From Desulfuromonas sp. (GTDB lineage Bacteria > Desulfobacterota > Desulfuromonadia > Desulfuromonadales > BM501), in the NCBI RefSeq assembly GCF_002868845.1, contig NZ_PKUB01000041.1, positions 203 to 64,202 of the forward strand: a stretch of DNA of 64,000 nt, read 5' to 3'. Each line of letters opens with the position of its first letter. The stretch's first letter is position 1. The notes under the pieces are model-generated. The model had not been told where the DNA came from. It did not search any database and saw nothing but the letters and a program-made list of their open reading frames with translations. The translations under genes and the position numbers were made by a program. Below, one piece after another: positions 61,360-64,000 of the stretch.

Positions 61360-61638
61360 TTACTTGACCACCCTCAGGCTGGGCCCCTTCTTTTCTTCCG
61401 GCTTCGCCTCTTCCTTTTCTCCCCCGTCGGGAATTTCGGATGGCTCGTCCTCCGAGCCGAAATGGGGCAGGGTCCCGTCCCCGACCATCCTGGTAACGGA
61501 CTCGGCGATGGTCAGGCACTGTTTGGTGCAAACCTTGCGGGCGGGACAGACCGTGCAGTCGGCCTCGCCCCCTGCGGCCCGCAGGGCATGAATGACCAGA
61601 TCGACGCTCTCGATCTGGTTGAGGGGGATGAGGAACAT
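61360..61638 (-). CDS. small cysteine-containing protein of unknown function
   Basis: AAAAGGAGTCCCC precedes ATG 61638. The 92-residue protein has four Cys in a compact cluster (ADCTVCPARKVCTKQCLTIA). A flexible acidic and Lys-rich tail follows (EKEEAKPEEKKGPSLRVVK). The Cx2Cx6Cx3C pattern could bind an iron-sulfur cluster or zinc. It lies downstream of aroF on the same strand, separated by a tandem repeat. No family recognised. Confidence 0.72.
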   Translation of the reverse strand: MFLIPLNQIESVDLVIHALRAAGGEADCTVCPARKVCTKQCLTIAESVTRMVGDGTLPHFGSEDEPSEIPDGGEKEEAKPEEKKGPSLRVVK

Positions 61639-61652
61639 GGGGACTCCTTTTC

Positions 61653-61720
61653 GCTGATAGCTGATAGCTGATAGCTGATAGCTGATAGCTGATAGCTGAT
61701 AGCTGATAGCTGATAGCTGA
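61653..61720. repeat. tandem 7-bp repeat (AGCTGAT) of about ten copies
   Basis: GCTGATA repeated without interruption for about 68 bases between aroF and the small Cys-rich gene. The array is perfect except at the ends. Confidence 0.97.
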
Positions 61721-61747
61721 AACCCTACCCGACACCGGGCAGGGCGG

Positions 61748-62785
61748 TCAAGCCCCCTCGGGCAACCGCAGGGTCTTACCGGAGACCGCGGCGAACTCGG
61801 CCAGCTTGCGCATCATCGCCGCGAAGTCTTCGGGGCGCAGGGACTGGGCCCCGTCGCTGGAGGCCTTTTCCGGCTGGGGGTGGACCTCGACGATGAGGCC
61901 GTCGGCGCCGGCGGCCACGCTGGCGTAGCACATGGGCGCGACGAGGTGGGCGTGGCCGGTGGCGTGGGAGGGGTCGATGATCACCGGCAGGTGGGTCTGC
62001 GCCTTGAGGACCGGTACCGCCGAGATGTCGAGGGTGTTGCGGGTGGCGGTCTCGAAGGTGCGGATGCCCCGCTCGCAGAGGATGACCTTCTGGTTGCCCT
62101 CGGAGAGGATGTACTCGGCGCTCATCAGGAACTCCTGAATGGTCGTCGCCATCCCCCGCTTGAGGAGGATCGGCTTGTCGAGCTGGCCGAGCATCTTGAG
62201 CAGGGCGAAGTTCTGGGTGTTGCGCGCCCCGACCTGCATGACGTCGGCGTAGCGGGCCACCAGCTCCACGTCGCGGGGGTTGACCACCTCGGTGACGATG
62301 GGCAGGCCCGTCTCCCGGCGGGCCAGGTCGAGGAGCTTGAGGCCCTCCTCCTCCATCCCCTGGAAGGAGTAGGGGCTGGTGCGGGGCTTGAAGGCCCCGC
62401 CGCGCAGAACCTGGGCCCCGGCCGCCTTGACCGCCCGCGCGGTCTCGACGATCTGCTCTTCGCTCTCCACCGAGCAGGGCCCGGCCATGACGATCAGCTC
62501 GTCGCCGCCGACCGCCAGTCCGGGGGCGATCTCCACCGCGCTCGGCTCGGGCTTCACCTCCCGGCTGGCCAGCTTGAAGGGTTTGAGGATCGGCACCACG
62601 CTCTCGACCCCCGGCAACGACTCGAGGGCCTGAAGGACGGCCTTGCCCCGCTCGTCGCCGACCGCGCCGACGACGTTGCGGGTTTCGCCGTGGATGACGT
62701 GGGGCGTGTAGCCCAACTCGCGGATCTGCTTCTTGACCTCGGCCAGTTCTTCCTTGCTGGCCCCCTGCTGCATAACGATGATCAT
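61748..62785 (-). CDS. aroF: 3-deoxy-7-phosphoheptulonate (DAHP) synthase, type I beta with N-terminal regulatory domain
   Basis: AGGAGGAGCTAAACC precedes ATG 62785. The 345-residue enzyme has an N-terminal ferredoxin-like/ACT-like domain ([20 protein letters not shown]), as in Thermotoga DAHP synthase. The KDO8P-synthase-like barrel follows: [55 protein letters not shown], and metal ligands in [11 protein letters not shown] and IVEVHPQP. It starts the shikimate pathway. Its 5' leader holds an aromatic-rich peptide gene and terminators, so it is likely controlled by attenuation as well as by allostery. Confidence 0.95.
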   Translation of the reverse strand: MIIVMQQGASKEELAEVKKQIRELGYTPHVIHGETRNVVGAVGDERGKAVLQALESLPGVESVVPILKPFKLASREVKPEPSAVEIAPGLAVGGDELIVMAGPCSVESEEQIVETARAVKAAGAQVLRGGAFKPRTSPYSFQGMEEEGLKLLDLARRETGLPIVTEVVNPRDVELVARYADVMQVGARNTQNFALLKMLGQLDKPILLKRGMATTIQEFLMSAEYILSEGNQKVILCERGIRTFETATRNTLDISAVPVLKAQTHLPVIIDPSHATGHAHLVAPMCYASVAAGADGLIVEVHPQPEKASSDGAQSLRPEDFAAMMRKLAEFAAVSGKTLRLPEGA

Positions 62786-62833
62786 GGTTTAGCTCCTCCT
62801 GGATCGATATGGGTGGACGGTTCTAAACAAAAC

Positions 62834-62859
62834 GGGCCGCCCGGTATCCCCGGCGGCCC
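62834..62859 (-). terminator. second terminator-like hairpin in the aroF leader
   Basis: On the minus strand GGGCCGCCGGGG pairs with CCGGGCGGCCC around ATA, then GTTTTGTTT. It lies between the attenuator and the aroF ribosome binding site. Confidence 0.75.
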
Positions 62860-62881
62860 TTTCATTCATCGATCCAAAACG

Positions 62882-62921
62882 AAAAAACCACGGAAGACCC
62901 GGAATAGGTCTGCCCGTGGTT
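62882..62921 (-). terminator. attenuator terminator in the aroF leader
   Basis: On the minus strand AACCACGG pairs with CCGTGGTT, with an inner AGACC/GGGTCT pairing, followed by TTTTTTCGTTTT. Its 5' arm (CGGGCAGAC, 62916-62908) is also perfectly complementary to GTCTGCCCG (62981-62973) near the 3' end of the leader peptide gene, giving mutually exclusive structures. Confidence 0.85.
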
Positions 62922-62950
62922 GCCTGATCTGGCGATGTGATCCTTCTTCT

Positions 62951-63043
62951 TTACGCCGACAGACTTTCACCCCGGGCAGACGACCCAAAATAAAAGCCGT
63001 ACCAAAAGTAAAAGCTGCTAAAGCTGGCGAAAAAGAAGCGCAT
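62951..63043 (-). CDS. aromatic-amino-acid-rich leader peptide of aroF
   Basis: ATG 63043 opens a 30-codon frame ending TAA at 62951. The peptide begins MRFFFASFSSFYFWYGFYF and ends with GESLSA; of its first 19 residues, eight are Phe, three Tyr and one Trp. GGGA lies seven bases before the ATG. Such density of pathway end-product codons directly upstream of a terminator and a DAHP synthase gene is the signature of transcription attenuation (compare the E. coli pheA leader). A ribosome stalled on these codons would leave the downstream GTCTGCCCG free to pair with the terminator 5' arm. Confidence 0.9.
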   Translation of the reverse strand: MRFFFASFSSFYFWYGFYFGSSARGESLSA

Positions 63044-63074
63044 CAAAAGATCCCAAAAGTGAATTTGTTTTTCT

Positions 63075-63103
63075 TTACTAACAAATAACCGGACAAAAAG
63101 CAA
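63075..63103 (-). promoter_or_regulatory. candidate promoter of the aroF leader
   Basis: On the minus strand TTGCTT (63103-63098) and TAGTAA (63080-63075) are 17 bases apart, about 32 bases before the leader peptide start and just after the end of otsA. Confidence 0.5.
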
Positions 63104-63116
63104 GCACCAATTGCCC

Positions 63117-64000
<884 letters not shown>

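Overview
The window is about 64 kb of GC-rich bacterial chromosome with some AT-rich intergenic stretches and one AT-rich island. The gene content suggests a Desulfuromonadales/Geobacterales-type deltaproteobacterium (Desulfobacterota). Pointers are futalosine-pathway menaquinone genes, a methylmalonyl-CoA pathway, a lexA-imuB-dnaE2 mutagenesis cassette, a GEMM-I riboswitch, lipoproteins and an outer-membrane porin, and homologues of the myxobacterial Agl/Glt motility machinery. This taxonomic call is inference; there is no rRNA in the window.

Layout. (1) 1-12.2 kb, minus strand: one long locus resembling the Myxococcus Agl/Glt machine. It has a TolQ-type and two ExbD-type motor proteins, a small periplasmic protein, an FHA/TonB-C protein, an outer-membrane beta-barrel, two secreted TPR proteins and a lipoprotein. 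A promoter, a GEMM-I cyclic-dinucleotide riboswitch and an intrinsic terminator lie upstream. The large TPR gene carries an in-frame TAG. (2) 12.2-29.8 kb: aminotransferase, glutathione genes (gshA and a gamma-glutamylcyclotransferase-like protein), transketolase, PFK, GH65 phosphorylase with beta-phosphoglucomutase, a lipoprotein, oligoendopeptidase F, a membrane Fe-S protein and a GAF protein. (3) 29.8-34.7 kb: SOS mutasome lexA-imuB-dnaE2, with direct repeats inside the lexA promoter. (4) 35-39.5 kb: secreted beta-propeller-like protein, small lipoprotein and porin, thioredoxin-like protein. (5) 39.7-48.8 kb: methylmalonyl-CoA epimerase, mutase large subunit, XRE-cupin regulator, biotin-dependent acyl-CoA carboxylase alpha and carboxyltransferase. 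The regulator and the carboxylase operon share a promoter/operator architecture; the carboxyltransferase also carries an in-frame TAG. (6) 49-55 kb: an unrecognised protein, mqnB-mqnD, serA, a P1-nuclease/phospholipase C-like enzyme. (7) 55-61 kb: accessory region with a plant-type LRR/PKD surface protein between two IS91-family remnants, a low-GC sulfotransferase and an IS30 remnant. (8) 61.3-64 kb: Cys-rich small protein, DAHP synthase and the 3' part of otsA. DAHP synthase is preceded by a Phe/Tyr/Trp-rich leader peptide and an attenuator.

The strongest novel leads are the aromatic-leader attenuator before aroF, the riboswitch in front of the Agl/Glt-like motor locus, and two conserved genes broken by TAG in the same CTAGG context. 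The LRR gene framed by IS91 ends, and families of short intergenic repeats with 7- and 8-bp periods, also deserve a look.
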